NCBI GenBank assembly: GCA_016222825.1
Contig: JACRQF010000014.1
Location: 1 to 64,000 of the forward strand
From: Verrucomicrobiota bacterium
GTDB taxonomy: Bacteria > Verrucomicrobiota > Verrucomicrobiia > CAIQCK01
Reading direction: 5' to 3'
DNA length: 64,000 nt
The translations under genes were made by a program, and so were the position numbers. The notes below the pieces were generated by a model, which saw only the letters and a list, made by a program, of their open reading frames with translations, made no database searches and was not told where the DNA came from. This document shows positions 25,973 to 34,495 of this stretch, in pieces; position 1 is the first letter of the stretch; each line of letters begins with the position of its first letter.

Positions 25973-26603
25973 CGGCGTGCATCGCTTCCGGCAGGAGGAG
26001 TTCGGCCGCTACCGCGATCTGTTCCAGAAGCTTTCGCGCGATGGCCAGCAGCCGCACACGCTGTTCATTACCTGCTCCGACTCGCGGGTGCTGGCGGAGT
26101 TGATCACACAGAGCCAGCCGGGCGATCTGTTCGTCGTCAAGAACCTCGGCAACATCGTGCCGCCGGCGACCGCCACGGGCGCAACCAACTCCACCGCCGC
26201 GGCGATCGAGTTCGCCGTGGGCGTGCTGCGGGTCAGCGACATTGTCGTCTGCGGTCATTCGCAATGCGGTGCCATCGCCGCATTGATGCGCGGACTGCCT
26301 GCAGATCCGCCGATGCCTCACTTGACCGAGTGGTTGAAACTAACCGCGCCGGTGAGGCCTCTCATCGAGATTAGTTACACACACCTCGACAGCGAGGAAG
26401 CCCGCCAGCGCGCTGCCGAGGAAGAGAACGTGTTGTTCGCTCTCGACAACCTGCGGACCTATCCGGCCGTGCAGGCCCGTCTCGCGGACGGGTCGCTGCG
26501 GCTGCACGGCTGGTTCTTCAAAATCGCCACGGGCGAACTGTTCGCTTACGACCCCGAACGCTGGCAGTTCACGCCGCTTTCAGGAACGCCGTTACCCCGC
26601 TAA
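25956..26603 (+). CDS. can: Beta-class carbonic anhydrase
   Basis: 215 residues from the ATG at 25956, preceded by AAAGGAG at an ideal distance. It overlaps the phosphatase gene by 17 bp in another frame. Interconverts CO2 and bicarbonate. Zinc ligands are visible in TCSDSRVL (Cys, plus the Asp-Arg dyad) and in CGHSQCGAI (His and Cys). Co-transcription with pckG may link bicarbonate supply to carboxylation/decarboxylation at the PEP-oxaloacetate node. Confidence 0.93.
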   Translation: MQQLIDGVHRFRQEEFGRYRDLFQKLSRDGQQPHTLFITCSDSRVLAELITQSQPGDLFVVKNLGNIVPPATATGATNSTAAAIEFAVGVLRVSDIVVCGHSQCGAIAALMRGLPADPPMPHLTEWLKLTAPVRPLIEISYTHLDSEEARQRAAEEENVLFALDNLRTYPAVQARLADGSLRLHGWFFKIATGELFAYDPERWQFTPLSGTPLPR

Positions 26604-26606
26604 ATC

Positions 26607-27029
26607 ATGGACAAAACACACCCGTTCGGTTCATCATCCAGCCCAGCCGATATGAGCCACAGCAAAGGCCAACTTGAAGCGCGCATCAGCGAAGCCATCA
26701 TCAAGTTTGAGCGCGAATACATGGGCCGCGGCCCGGAGGAAGCGAAGTCATACTTGGTGGAAGACTTGGTGGTGGTGCGGTTGCGCGGCGTGCTGACGCC
26801 GGCCGAGCGCCAACTGGCCCGCAGCGACGTGAACGAACAAGGGCGCAACCTCATCAAACAGGTGCGGATGGAATTGCTTGAACGCGGCCGGCCGTTGCTG
26901 GAGGAGATCGTTACCACCATCACCGGCCAGAAAGTCCGCAGTCTCCACACCGATATCAGCACGGTCACCGGAGAGCGCATCATCGTTTTCTCGCTCAACA
27001 GTCCCGTCCTTCCGCCGGAGGCTCCATGA
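26607..27029 (+). CDS. DUF2294 family protein
   Basis: 140 residues, start 4 nt after the carbonic anhydrase stop. An internal ATG at 26652 (MSHSKGQLEARISEAI) may be the real start, as family members usually begin near this point. The domain has the pattern YLVEDLVVVRLRGVLTPAE and ITGQKVRSLHTDISTVTGE seen in DUF2294 proteins. Function is unknown. Position directly after carbonic anhydrase suggests a role in inorganic carbon handling; this is inference only. Confidence 0.8.
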   Translation: MDKTHPFGSSSSPADMSHSKGQLEARISEAIIKFEREYMGRGPEEAKSYLVEDLVVVRLRGVLTPAERQLARSDVNEQGRNLIKQVRMELLERGRPLLEEIVTTITGQKVRSLHTDISTVTGERIIVFSLNSPVLPPEAP

Positions 27030-27112
27030 GCTTCCGTGACTTTCCCATTGCTTTTGCCGCGAAACACGGTAGAAACCTCGCCCAATCAAACCAAAAATAA
27101 AGGAGTTATCTT

Positions 27113-28441
27113 ATGCTCGGATGTGATTTAGGAACGTTGTTCAAGGTGACAGTGGCAGGCGGCTCGTATCAAGAAGGGCTGACGACGCATTTGCAGGGAG
27201 TGCCACCGGGTTATTTGATCACCGAGGAAGAGATCTACCGCGACCTGTTGCTGCGCAAGCCGGGCCAGGGCGAGCTGAGTTCGCCGCGCCGCGAGCCGGA
27301 CGTGCCGATCATTTACAGCGGCGTGAACTGCGCCGACACGATGCCCGGCTTCCACAACGAGGCCTACACCAACGGCACGCCGATGGTGATCCTCATCCCG
27401 AACCTCGACCGCCACTTTGAGCACATCGAGGCTTATCGCGTCACAAACCGCACGCCGCGGCCCGGCCACGCCTCCTACGCCTCCTATGTGAAATACGGCC
27501 AGTGCGACGATTCCATCGGCGCGGGTTTCTTCAGCGGACGCTACACCGCCACCATCGTTGCGGCCGGCGTCGTCGCCAAGCGCATCCTCAAGGAGGTCGG
27601 CATCGAAGTGACCGGCTACGTCAAGGAAGCCGCCGGCATCCGCATGCCCGATATGCCTCTGGAACAAGTTCGCTCGCAGGTCGCCAAGTATAAGGAATTT
27701 CGCCGGCGTCACGACCCGGTGTATGCCGCGCTGTTCGCGTCCGGCAAGATCAATCCAAAGATGCGTTTCCTCGAAAAGATGGCGGTCCTGGCAGAGTTCG
27801 AGAAGGAAGTGCCGGAGTTGCCGAAGAAGATGAAGATCGGCCACGTGGACGAGGAGGCCATCGAAAAAGAACTCGGCATCCATCCGAAGCTCAACTGTCC
27901 GCACCTCGAGACCGCCAAGGCGATGTTTGACCGGATTATCGAGATCACCAAACAGGGCGACTCCACCGGCGGCGTCGTGGAAATCGTCGCGACGGGCGTG
28001 CCGGCCGGCATGGGCGAGCCGGTGTTCCGCAAACTCGAAGGTGAACTTGGCCGCATGATGAGCATCGGCACGATCAAGGCCGTCGAAAGCGGCGCGGGCT
28101 ACGCGGTCAAGGACATGACCGGCTCACAGGACAACGACCAGATGGAGATCGTGGACGGCAAGGTCGCCTTCCGCTCCAACAACGCCGGCGGCATCACTGG
28201 CGGCCTCGCGACCGGCCAGCCGATTGTCTGTCGCCTGGTGGTCAAGCCCACGCCGACCATCGCCAAGCCACAGCACACGATTGACAAGGTGTCGCTGGAA
28301 GACGCCGTGCTGTCAGCCGTGACCCGGCGCGACCCGACCATTGCGCCGCGCGTGTGGCCGGTGGCGGAGGCGTTCATGGCGTGCATCCTGCTCGACCACT
28401 ACATGCAGCACGTGGCCTTCCAGTCGCTGGCGAAGAAGTAG
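27113..28441 (+). CDS. Divergent chorismate synthase-like protein
   Basis: 442 residues with a good AAAGGAG. It aligns over its length with chorismate synthase (AroC): GTLFKVTVAG, QGVPPGYLITEEEI, LRKPGQGELSSPRREPD, RPGHASYASYVKYG, GVPAGMGEPVFRKLEGEL, NNAGGITGGLATGQPIV. The enzyme uses reduced FMN to convert EPSP to chorismate. Key residues differ. The FGESHG loop reads AGGSYQ, so catalytic His is Tyr19, and the GGRSSARET loop reads AGFFSGRYT. The second His (His119 in RPGHA) is kept. It is also longer (about 360 is usual) because of a central insert at about residues 185-250. Either a chemically altered paralogue or a different activity on the same fold. Confidence 0.8.
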   Translation: MLGCDLGTLFKVTVAGGSYQEGLTTHLQGVPPGYLITEEEIYRDLLLRKPGQGELSSPRREPDVPIIYSGVNCADTMPGFHNEAYTNGTPMVILIPNLDRHFEHIEAYRVTNRTPRPGHASYASYVKYGQCDDSIGAGFFSGRYTATIVAAGVVAKRILKEVGIEVTGYVKEAAGIRMPDMPLEQVRSQVAKYKEFRRRHDPVYAALFASGKINPKMRFLEKMAVLAEFEKEVPELPKKMKIGHVDEEAIEKELGIHPKLNCPHLETAKAMFDRIIEITKQGDSTGGVVEIVATGVPAGMGEPVFRKLEGELGRMMSIGTIKAVESGAGYAVKDMTGSQDNDQMEIVDGKVAFRSNNAGGITGGLATGQPIVCRLVVKPTPTIAKPQHTIDKVSLEDAVLSAVTRRDPTIAPRVWPVAEAFMACILLDHYMQHVAFQSLAKK

Positions 28442-28493
28442 CGGACCGTCTTCCCCAATCAGAACGTCTTTGTCGCAACGATCCCCTCCCCTA

Positions 28494-28520
28494 CCCTCTC
28501 CCCGTCCGATGGGGAGAGGG
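28494..28520. repeat. Perfect 10-bp-stem hairpin between convergent genes
   Basis: CCCTCTCCCC and GGGGAGAGGG are separated by 7 nt. It lies between the ends of the chorismate synthase-like gene and the ferritin gene, with no T-run on either side. It may stop transcription from both sides or be a dispersed palindrome of the REP type. Confidence 0.7.
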
Positions 28521-28571
28521 TCAGGGCGAAGGGCTGGTGAGGCTGACGAGTTATGGCCGGATCAAACCACC

Positions 28572-29066
28572 TCAGGACTTGCCGCGCTTGGAAAGATGGT
28601 GGTCTATCATCAGCACCGTGCCGTTGCTTGCGCCGGCCATTTCCAATTTGGCGAGGATCTCGCTGACGCTCTTCTCCTCCTCGACCTGCTCGTCCACGAA
28701 CCATTGCAGGCGGCTGTGGGTGGCGTAGTCCTTCTCCTCCGCGCCGAGGCCGTAGAGGTTGTTGATGAGCGCGGTGGTGGTCTGCTCCAGTTTCAGCGCC
28801 GCCGCCACCGCGTCCTTGGGCGAACTGTAATCGCCCTTGGGCTTGCCGATGGCTTCCAACTCGACCCGGCCGCCGCGGTCAATGACGAAGTCGAACAACT
28901 TCGCCGCGTGGGTGAGTTCCTCCTGGTGCTGCACGTGCATCCAGTGGGCGAAGCCGGACAGGTTCTTGCTGGCGAACCAGGCGGACATCGCCAGGTAAGT
29001 GTAGGCCGTGGTGAACTCGTGGTTGATCTGTTTGTTGATCGCTTTCTCGATTTTGTTACTGAGCAT
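28572..29066 (-). CDS. ftnA: Bacterial ferritin (FtnA-type)
   Basis: 164 residues. Stores iron as ferric mineral in a 24-subunit shell. Ferroxidase residues are at the same positions as in E. coli FtnA: Glu17 (NHEF), Glu50 and His53 (QEELTHA), Glu94 and Gln127 (DEQVEE). No haem-binding Met typical of bacterioferritin is evident. It stands alone and converges with the preceding operon. The ATG has AAGGAG upstream. Confidence 0.95.
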   Translation of the reverse strand: MLSNKIEKAINKQINHEFTTAYTYLAMSAWFASKNLSGFAHWMHVQHQEELTHAAKLFDFVIDRGGRVELEAIGKPKGDYSSPKDAVAAALKLEQTTTALINNLYGLGAEEKDYATHSRLQWFVDEQVEEEKSVSEILAKLEMAGASNGTVLMIDHHLSKRGKS

Positions 29067-29161
29067 GACGACTCCTTGTTCTTGTTAGGCTGATTCTACC
29101 AATAGTATGGAGACTCTCCATCTATAAGTCAAACGGCCGCCGGCGCTGCGAACCCGCCCCG

Positions 29162-30025
29162 TTACTTGCGCAGTTCGATGGAGATTTTCTCGAAGCCGAC
29201 AGAGACGGCGGTTTTCATCACCTGCTCGACGCGCTCGTAGTCCATGTTCTTGTCCACGAGCAACAGCAACCGCTGGGAGCTGTCGAACCGTTGCGCCAGG
29301 CGGTCCGTCAATTCCTTCAGCGTGACGGCGGTGTCGCCGATGGAAATCTGGTTGTTGGCCAGCAGAACCTGCACGACGGTTTCCGCCCGCCGCGCCGGCT
29401 CGGCGGCGGTGATCACGTCCACGTTCAAATCGTCGAAGTGCGCCCGGCCGCCGCCGGCGACGATCATGCCGATGGCGCCTTTGCCAACGCTCATCGGGTC
29501 CTCGGCGGCGGTCATGCGCAGCTCGCCGTCGAAGTAGCAGCCGATGGTGCGGCCGTCGAGTTCGACGCCCATCCGGTGCCAGCGGCCGAAGGTGGTCTTC
29601 AACACGCTGCTGGCCAGTTCCTGCGCCGCGCCGTTGCGCACCGCCATCAGTTGCAGCCGGCTGCCGTCGGGCGTGACCATCAGCACGTCGAAGTTGTCGG
29701 GCGCGCGCATTCTGAACACCAGACCGGCCGCGCCCGCGAAAACGTTGACGCGCGTCCAGAGGCGGCCTTGTTCGAGCTTGAACTCCTGCACGGCGCAGAC
29801 GGAGCCGAGCGCGTTGGTGCAGCCGGCGGCGTTCGCCACCAGCACATTCGGTTGTGTTGGCGCGCCGCTGTCCACCGCCACCGACCAGGCCGAGTCGGCG
29901 AGCAAATAGGACGACGCTTTGCCCGCCGGATCGCGGTCGAACGACCACAGGTAGCTTTCCTGCGCCACGGCGGCGGTGCAGGCCAGAACAAATGCCAGTG
30001 CGGGAATGATTCGGCAGCGGTTCAT
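29162..30025 (-). CDS. Secreted LamG-like domain fused to ExbD/TolR periplasmic domain
   Basis: 287 residues. The start at 30025 overlaps the holA stop. Signal peptide MNRCRIIPALAFVLACTAAVAQ is followed by a concanavalin/LamG-like beta sandwich (about residues 25-200: LWTRVNVFAGAAGLVFRMR, GRWHRMGVELDGRTIGCYFD, ARAHFDDLNVDV-type ending). The C-terminal 80 residues match the periplasmic domain of ExbD/TolR: LLANNQISIGDTAVTLKEL, LLLVDKNMDYERVEQVMKTA, GFEKISIELRK. Normal ExbD has an N-terminal membrane anchor with a proton-carrying Asp; that segment is absent here. The protein cannot therefore act as a proton-channel component and may instead bind cell wall or sense ligands. It is translationally coupled to holA. 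Confidence 0.75.
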   Translation of the reverse strand: MNRCRIIPALAFVLACTAAVAQESYLWSFDRDPAGKASSYLLADSAWSVAVDSGAPTQPNVLVANAAGCTNALGSVCAVQEFKLEQGRLWTRVNVFAGAAGLVFRMRAPDNFDVLMVTPDGSRLQLMAVRNGAAQELASSVLKTTFGRWHRMGVELDGRTIGCYFDGELRMTAAEDPMSVGKGAIGMIVAGGGRAHFDDLNVDVITAAEPARRAETVVQVLLANNQISIGDTAVTLKELTDRLAQRFDSSQRLLLLVDKNMDYERVEQVMKTAVSVGFEKISIELRK

Positions 30026-31140
30026 TTGACGGTGATGATGCGGGCCAAAAGTTCTTCCAGCGTCAGCCGGTCCGGCAGGCTGCTGGTGACGAGTTGCTGG
30101 TTGGTTTCCAGCAGCCACTCCATTGCGCGGATCAGTTGCGGACGCGTGAAGTTGGCAGCCTGCTGGAGCGTCTTGAAGACCGGGAAGGGGTGTTGCAGCA
30201 GCGGGTTCAGCTTCCGGTCGGCCGGCATCTCGTCGCGGATGCTGGCGGGCAGGCGGTCGAGCTGGCCCTTCATGTTGAAGTATTCGCCGCCGGGCCGCAG
30301 CAGCTTGCGGTCCACCAGTTCCCGAAGGATGAGCATCTGCCTCACGCGCGACGCGATGGCAAAGAGCAGGCCAATGACTTCCTCGCCCTGGAACAGGAGC
30401 CGGTCGAGCAGCCGCAACGCCTTGCCAAGGTCGCGATGGCCGACGGCGTCGTTGAGATCCCACGCGATGGCCTCGCGCGAGGCGCTGCCGACGGCGCGAA
30501 CGTCCGCCGGCTCGATGGCGCCGCGGTCGCCGACGTAGGCAGCGATCTTCTCCAGTTCGGTCTCGATCTGCCGGAGGTTGGCGCCATTAAGCTCGACGAG
30601 TTGCGCGATGGCTTGGCGGCTGACGGTCTTGTCGAGCGCGCGGGCGTGCGCCGCAATGAAATCGGTGACCTTGCCCTCCCAATCCCGGTCTTTGGTCGGA
30701 TCAATCGCGTCGAAGACGGCGACCTCGCCGAGCTTGTTGCACGCCAGGTAGAAGGCGCGGCGTTTGTCCATCTCGGCGGCGCTGACGATGAGCGTGACGC
30801 CGGTGGGCAAGCCCTTCTTGACGACCTCAGCCAGTTCGCCGGCGGCCTCCTTCACGATGGCGGCCTCCGAGGTCTTGTCGGTGCCGAAGAAGTTGGCGTC
30901 CTTGAGCCAGATGAGCTTCTCGCTGGAGAAGAAACCCATCGTGTTGACCGCCTCCAGCACGCGGTAAATGGCCTTCACCGCCTCGTCGGCCCGGGTGACG
31001 GTGCCGTCCACGATCTCGACGGCGAACTCCGCGCCGCCCTTGGGCGCGAGCGACTTCACCAGCCGGCGGGCGTTCTCCTTGACGAGATACTCCTCGCTGC
31101 CGCAGACGAGATAGAGATGGGCGTTGGGCTTGGCGGGCAT
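30022..31140 (-). CDS. holA: DNA polymerase III subunit delta
   Basis: 372 residues. Part of the clamp loader that opens the beta clamp. N-terminal HLYLVCGSEEYLVKENARRL is the typical HolA opening, then an AAA+-like fold without Walker motifs (LIWLKDANFF, TGVTLIVSAAEMDKRRAFY), a helical lid (LVELNGANLRQIETELEKIAAYVG) and a collar domain (LDRLLFQGEEVIGLLFAIASRVRQM). Its stop overlaps the start of the LamG-ExbD gene. The upstream metalloprotease-like gene ends 6 nt before it, so the three may be one transcript. Confidence 0.93.
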   Translation of the reverse strand: MPAKPNAHLYLVCGSEEYLVKENARRLVKSLAPKGGAEFAVEIVDGTVTRADEAVKAIYRVLEAVNTMGFFSSEKLIWLKDANFFGTDKTSEAAIVKEAAGELAEVVKKGLPTGVTLIVSAAEMDKRRAFYLACNKLGEVAVFDAIDPTKDRDWEGKVTDFIAAHARALDKTVSRQAIAQLVELNGANLRQIETELEKIAAYVGDRGAIEPADVRAVGSASREAIAWDLNDAVGHRDLGKALRLLDRLLFQGEEVIGLLFAIASRVRQMLILRELVDRKLLRPGGEYFNMKGQLDRLPASIRDEMPADRKLNPLLQHPFPVFKTLQQAANFTRPQLIRAMEWLLETNQQLVTSSLPDRLTLEELLARIITVK

Positions 31141-31146
31141 GGGCGT

Positions 31147-32073
31147 TCAGGATTTCTCGTAACGCTTCACGAACTCGTCGAAGGTCTTGAACTTGTCAGC
31201 ATGGATTTCGAGCAGCGCGCTCTCCAGACTGGCGCCCTCGGCGATCTTCATCACCAGCGGCACGAAACGGTTGTGGTCCAGCTTCGTGATCAGGAACCGC
31301 ACGAGCCGCTCGCTGGTGCGGTAGAACTCGCGCACGTCATCGCGTTCCTTCGGATACTCCGTGGCGGCCAGCAACTTCTGGAGCGGATAGCCCGCCGCGC
31401 CGCCGCGCCCGCTGCCGCGGTTGCCGCCGCCGATGCCCTTGAACTTCGCGTAAGCGTTGCCGCTCTCGAACTCCGCGAAGCCCTCGTTCAACCACATCGG
31501 GATGCGCTTCGGCACGAAGCGGTAGAAGATGCAATGCGTCATCTCGTGCGCCAGCGTGCCGGCGGCAAAGTCGCCCCCGCCCTGCCGGCTCAGGAAATAA
31601 AGCTCGCTGCGGTAGGACACGCCCGCCGACCACTCCATGAACTTCGCGTCAGCGACGAACTGCTGCCACTCCGCTTCCTTTTCGAACAGGAAGATGTGGC
31701 TCTTGCGGTCGAAGCGGTCCTTGTCGGCCATCAAGTCCTTCTTCACCTGTTCATAGTAGAACTCCGCCTGCCGCGCCACCTTCTGCGCGTCAATGCGCTT
31801 GTGGTAATGGATGACGAAGTGCTCCGTCTCGGCGTGGCGCCACTTGGAGGGGGTCTGGCCGAGCGCGATCTTGCCGTGCTCAAACAGTTGCTGGTCGGTG
31901 ATCTGCTCCCACGGCTTCTCCACCAACTGGACATCCGTGCCGCGGCTGGCGGGCGCGGCCGGCGCCGCCTTGCCTATGTTCAACCGCTGTTGAAGTTGCT
32001 GGAGCGTTTGCGCCGGCGCCCAAGCTGTCACCAGCCAGCACGCCAACGAAATGCTCAATATCCTTGCACGCAT
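31147..32073 (-). CDS. Secreted metalloprotease-like protein (HExxH, DUF1570-type)
   Basis: 308 residues from the ATG at 32073; upstream residues lack a signal character. Signal peptide RILSISLACWLVTAWAPAQ. Central TEHFVIHYHKRID and SHIFLFEKEAEWQQFV stretches lead to TLAHEMTHCIFY (zinc His-Glu-x-x-His) and, 20 residues on, LNEGFAEFE, which supplies the third ligand Glu as in gluzincins. This arrangement matches the DUF1570 / peptidase MA-like group. Probable periplasmic or secreted zinc peptidase, substrate unknown. Confidence 0.8.
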   Translation of the reverse strand: MRARILSISLACWLVTAWAPAQTLQQLQQRLNIGKAAPAAPASRGTDVQLVEKPWEQITDQQLFEHGKIALGQTPSKWRHAETEHFVIHYHKRIDAQKVARQAEFYYEQVKKDLMADKDRFDRKSHIFLFEKEAEWQQFVADAKFMEWSAGVSYRSELYFLSRQGGGDFAAGTLAHEMTHCIFYRFVPKRIPMWLNEGFAEFESGNAYAKFKGIGGGNRGSGRGGAAGYPLQKLLAATEYPKERDDVREFYRTSERLVRFLITKLDHNRFVPLVMKIAEGASLESALLEIHADKFKTFDEFVKRYEKS

Positions 32074-32132
32074 GGCGCGGACTCTAATCAGCCACCGACG
32101 GCAGGGCAAGCCCGCTGTTGCCGATGGGGCAT

Positions 32133-32798
32133 TCAGGGCCGGTCGGCGTGCTGGTGGCGGATGTCGCGGGCCTCGTAGAGGTAAACGACCTCCTCGGCGA
32201 TGTTGGTGGCGTGGTCGCCGATACGCTCCAGGTTGCGCGCGATACGCATGAGCAACAGCGCGCGAGTGATCGTGCCGGGGTCTTCGATCATGAAACTGGT
32301 CAGCTCGCGCTGGAGCTGCTTGTTAAGCTGGTCCACGTCCTCGTCGCGCTGGATGACCTGCCGCGCCAGTTCCGGCTTCGCGTAAACGAACGCGTCGAGC
32401 ACGTCGCGGATCATGCGCTGGCAGATTTCCCCCATGCGCGGGATGTCCACCAGCGGCTTCAACTCCGGCTCGGCGCTCAGCTCCGATGCCCGGCGGGCGA
32501 TGCCGGAAGCCTGGTCGCCGATGCGCTCAAGGTCAGTGGAGATTTTCATCGCCATCGTGATGAGGCGCAGGTCGCGCGCCAGCGGCTGGCGCAGCGCCAG
32601 CAGCCGGATGCAACGCTCGTCAATCTCCACCTGAAGCCGGTCGAGGGCGTCGTCGTCCGCGTCCACCTTCTTGGCCAAGGCGGCGTCGCGCTGGACCAGC
32701 GCCTTGAGCGCCTGGGCAACACTTTGCTCCGTCAGCGAGGACATGAGCAGCAGCCTTTCCTTGAGCTGCGCAAGTTCCTGGTCGAAATGCAGTTCCAT
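32133..32798 (-). CDS. phoU: Phosphate signalling protein PhoU (system 1)
   Basis: 221 residues, two three-helix PhoU repeats, with the acidic metal-binding motifs DLERIGDQASGIA and NLERIGDHATNIA. Couples Pst transport to the sensor kinase and restrains the Pho response when phosphate is plentiful. The ATG is 2 nt after the pstB stop. Last gene of pstS-C-A-B-phoU. Standard length, unlike the fused PhoU of system 2. Confidence 0.95.
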   Translation of the reverse strand: MELHFDQELAQLKERLLLMSSLTEQSVAQALKALVQRDAALAKKVDADDDALDRLQVEIDERCIRLLALRQPLARDLRLITMAMKISTDLERIGDQASGIARRASELSAEPELKPLVDIPRMGEICQRMIRDVLDAFVYAKPELARQVIQRDEDVDQLNKQLQRELTSFMIEDPGTITRALLLMRIARNLERIGDHATNIAEEVVYLYEARDIRHQHADRP

Positions 32799-32800
32799 AA

Positions 32801-33568
32801 TCAGCCGAACCTTCCGGTGATGTAGTCCTCGGTTTGTTTGTTGGCGGGGTTGGTAAAGATGTTGTCCGTGGTGTCGAACTCCACCAGCCGCCCCAGATAG
32901 AAGAACGCGGTGAAATCGCTGCACCGCGTCGCCTGCTGCATGTTGTGGGTGACGATGATGATCGTGTAGTAACGCTTCAGGTCCTGGATCAATTCCTCGA
33001 TCTTCGCCGTCGCGGTCGGGTCGAGCGCGCTGCACGGCTCGTCCATCAGCACCACGTCCGGCTCGACGGCGATGGTGCGCGCGATGCAAAGCCGCTGCTG
33101 CTGGCCGCCGGAGAGCGCGAGCGCGGAGTCGTGCAGCCGGTCCTTGACCTCCTCCCACAACGCCGCCCGCCGCAGGCTGGCCTCGACCTTCTCTTCCAGA
33201 TGGTTCTTCTTCGCGCCCTGGATGCGCAGGCCGTAGGCGACGTTCTCAAAGATGGACTTGGGAAACGGGTTGGACTTCTGGAAGACCATGCCGACGCGCT
33301 TGCGCAGCTCGATGACATCCACCTCCGGCGCGCGGATGTCCATGCCGTGCATGGTGATCGTTCCCTCGATCCGCTGCGCGTCGTTGAGGTCGTTCATGCG
33401 GTTGAGGCAGCGCAGCAACGTGCTCTTGCCGCAGCCACTGGGGCCGATGAGCGCTGTGGTGCAGTTGGCGGCGATGTCGAGGTTGACGTCGAACAACGCC
33501 TGCTTCGCGCCATACCAGAAGTTCAGGCGGCGGATTTGAAGGACGGGTTGGATGTTGGGTTTATCCAT
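32801..33568 (-). CDS. pstB: Phosphate ABC transporter ATPase PstB (system 1)
   Basis: 255 residues. All ABC motifs are canonical: Walker [11 protein letters not shown]-loop [11 protein letters not shown], signature [13 protein letters not shown], Walker [15 protein letters not shown]-loop VTHNMQQA. It should form the usual homodimer that powers PstC-PstA. The start overlaps the pstA stop by 8 bp. It serves as the in-window reference for the degenerate pair at 49267-50798. Confidence 0.97.
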   Translation of the reverse strand: MDKPNIQPVLQIRRLNFWYGAKQALFDVNLDIAANCTTALIGPSGCGKSTLLRCLNRMNDLNDAQRIEGTITMHGMDIRAPEVDVIELRKRVGMVFQKSNPFPKSIFENVAYGLRIQGAKKNHLEEKVEASLRRAALWEEVKDRLHDSALALSGGQQQRLCIARTIAVEPDVVLMDEPCSALDPTATAKIEELIQDLKRYYTIIIVTHNMQQATRCSDFTAFFYLGRLVEFDTTDNIFTNPANKQTEDYITGRFG

Positions 33569-34490
33569 GAGCGTGGCGCGCGCGGGCGCGAATCCGGGCG
33601 CGGACGACGACGCCCGCGAAGTTCAGCAGAAACGTCAGCGTCAGCAACACCAGCACCGTGCCGAACAGGATCGGCTTGGTGCGCTCGATGTCGGGCGATT
33701 GCGTGGAAAGCACGAAGACGTGGTAACCGAGATTCATGAACTGGTCGGACAGATGCGCCGGCAGGTGCGCGAGGTAGTAGGCCGCGCCGGTGAACATGAT
33801 CGGCGCCACCTCGCCCGCGCCGCGACTGACAGCGAGAATTGCGCCAGTGATGACGCCGGGCAGGGCTTCCGGCAGCACGATCTTGAGGATCGTCTCCAGT
33901 TTCGTCGCACCGAGCGCCATGCTCGCCTCGCGCAGGCCCTGCGGCACCGCGCGCAACGCCTCTTCGCTGGCGACAATCACCACCGGCAGCGTCAGCACCG
34001 CCATCGTCGCGGACGCCCAGATGAGCGCGGGCTTGCCGTAGGTCAACTGGCCGCCGCAAAACACGCGGTCAATGCCGCCGCCAACAAACTGGACAAAGAA
34101 GCCGAGACCGAAAAGGCCGAACACGATGGAAGGCACGCCGGCGAGGTTGTTGATGGCGCCGCGGATGACGCGCGTAACGATGCTGTTGGAACGGGCGTAT
34201 TCGCTCAGGTAGATGGCCGTGATCACACCGACCGGCAGGACGCACAGCGTCATCAGCACCACCAGCGCGACGGTGCCGAAGATCATCGGGAAGACGCCAG
34301 TGGTCGCGGCATCGAACATGCCTTCCTTCGTGCCGCCGAAGATGAACCGCAACGACATCTGCGCCGCGCCGTTCCACACGATGTTGCCGAGGATGAGAGC
34401 CACCATCGCGACGATGGAGAACGTCATCAGGCCGGTCGCGCCGGTGAACAGCAGCGAGTGCCAGTCTGTTTTCTTGCGTCGCAGCGGCAT
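33561..34490 (-). CDS. pstA: Phosphate ABC transporter permease PstA (system 1)
   Basis: 309 residues from the ATG at 34490, 5 nt after the pstC stop. Six membrane helices. The coupling (EAA) loop reads [26 protein letters not shown] with the conserved EA...G motif. Also [19 protein letters not shown], typical of PstA. The C-terminus is strongly Arg-rich ([15 protein letters not shown]) and overlaps pstB. Confidence 0.94.
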   Translation of the reverse strand: MPLRRKKTDWHSLLFTGATGLMTFSIVAMVALILGNIVWNGAAQMSLRFIFGGTKEGMFDAATTGVFPMIFGTVALVVLMTLCVLPVGVITAIYLSEYARSNSIVTRVIRGAINNLAGVPSIVFGLFGLGFFVQFVGGGIDRVFCGGQLTYGKPALIWASATMAVLTLPVVIVASEEALRAVPQGLREASMALGATKLETILKIVLPEALPGVITGAILAVSRGAGEVAPIMFTGAAYYLAHLPAHLSDQFMNLGYHVFVLSTQSPDIERTKPILFGTVLVLLTLTFLLNFAGVVVRARIRARARHAHG

Positions 34491-34495
34491 GGTGT

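Noticed and set aside
28494..28520. Rho-independent terminator
   Set aside because: The stem is perfect but no T-run follows on either strand, so it is listed as a palindromic repeat.
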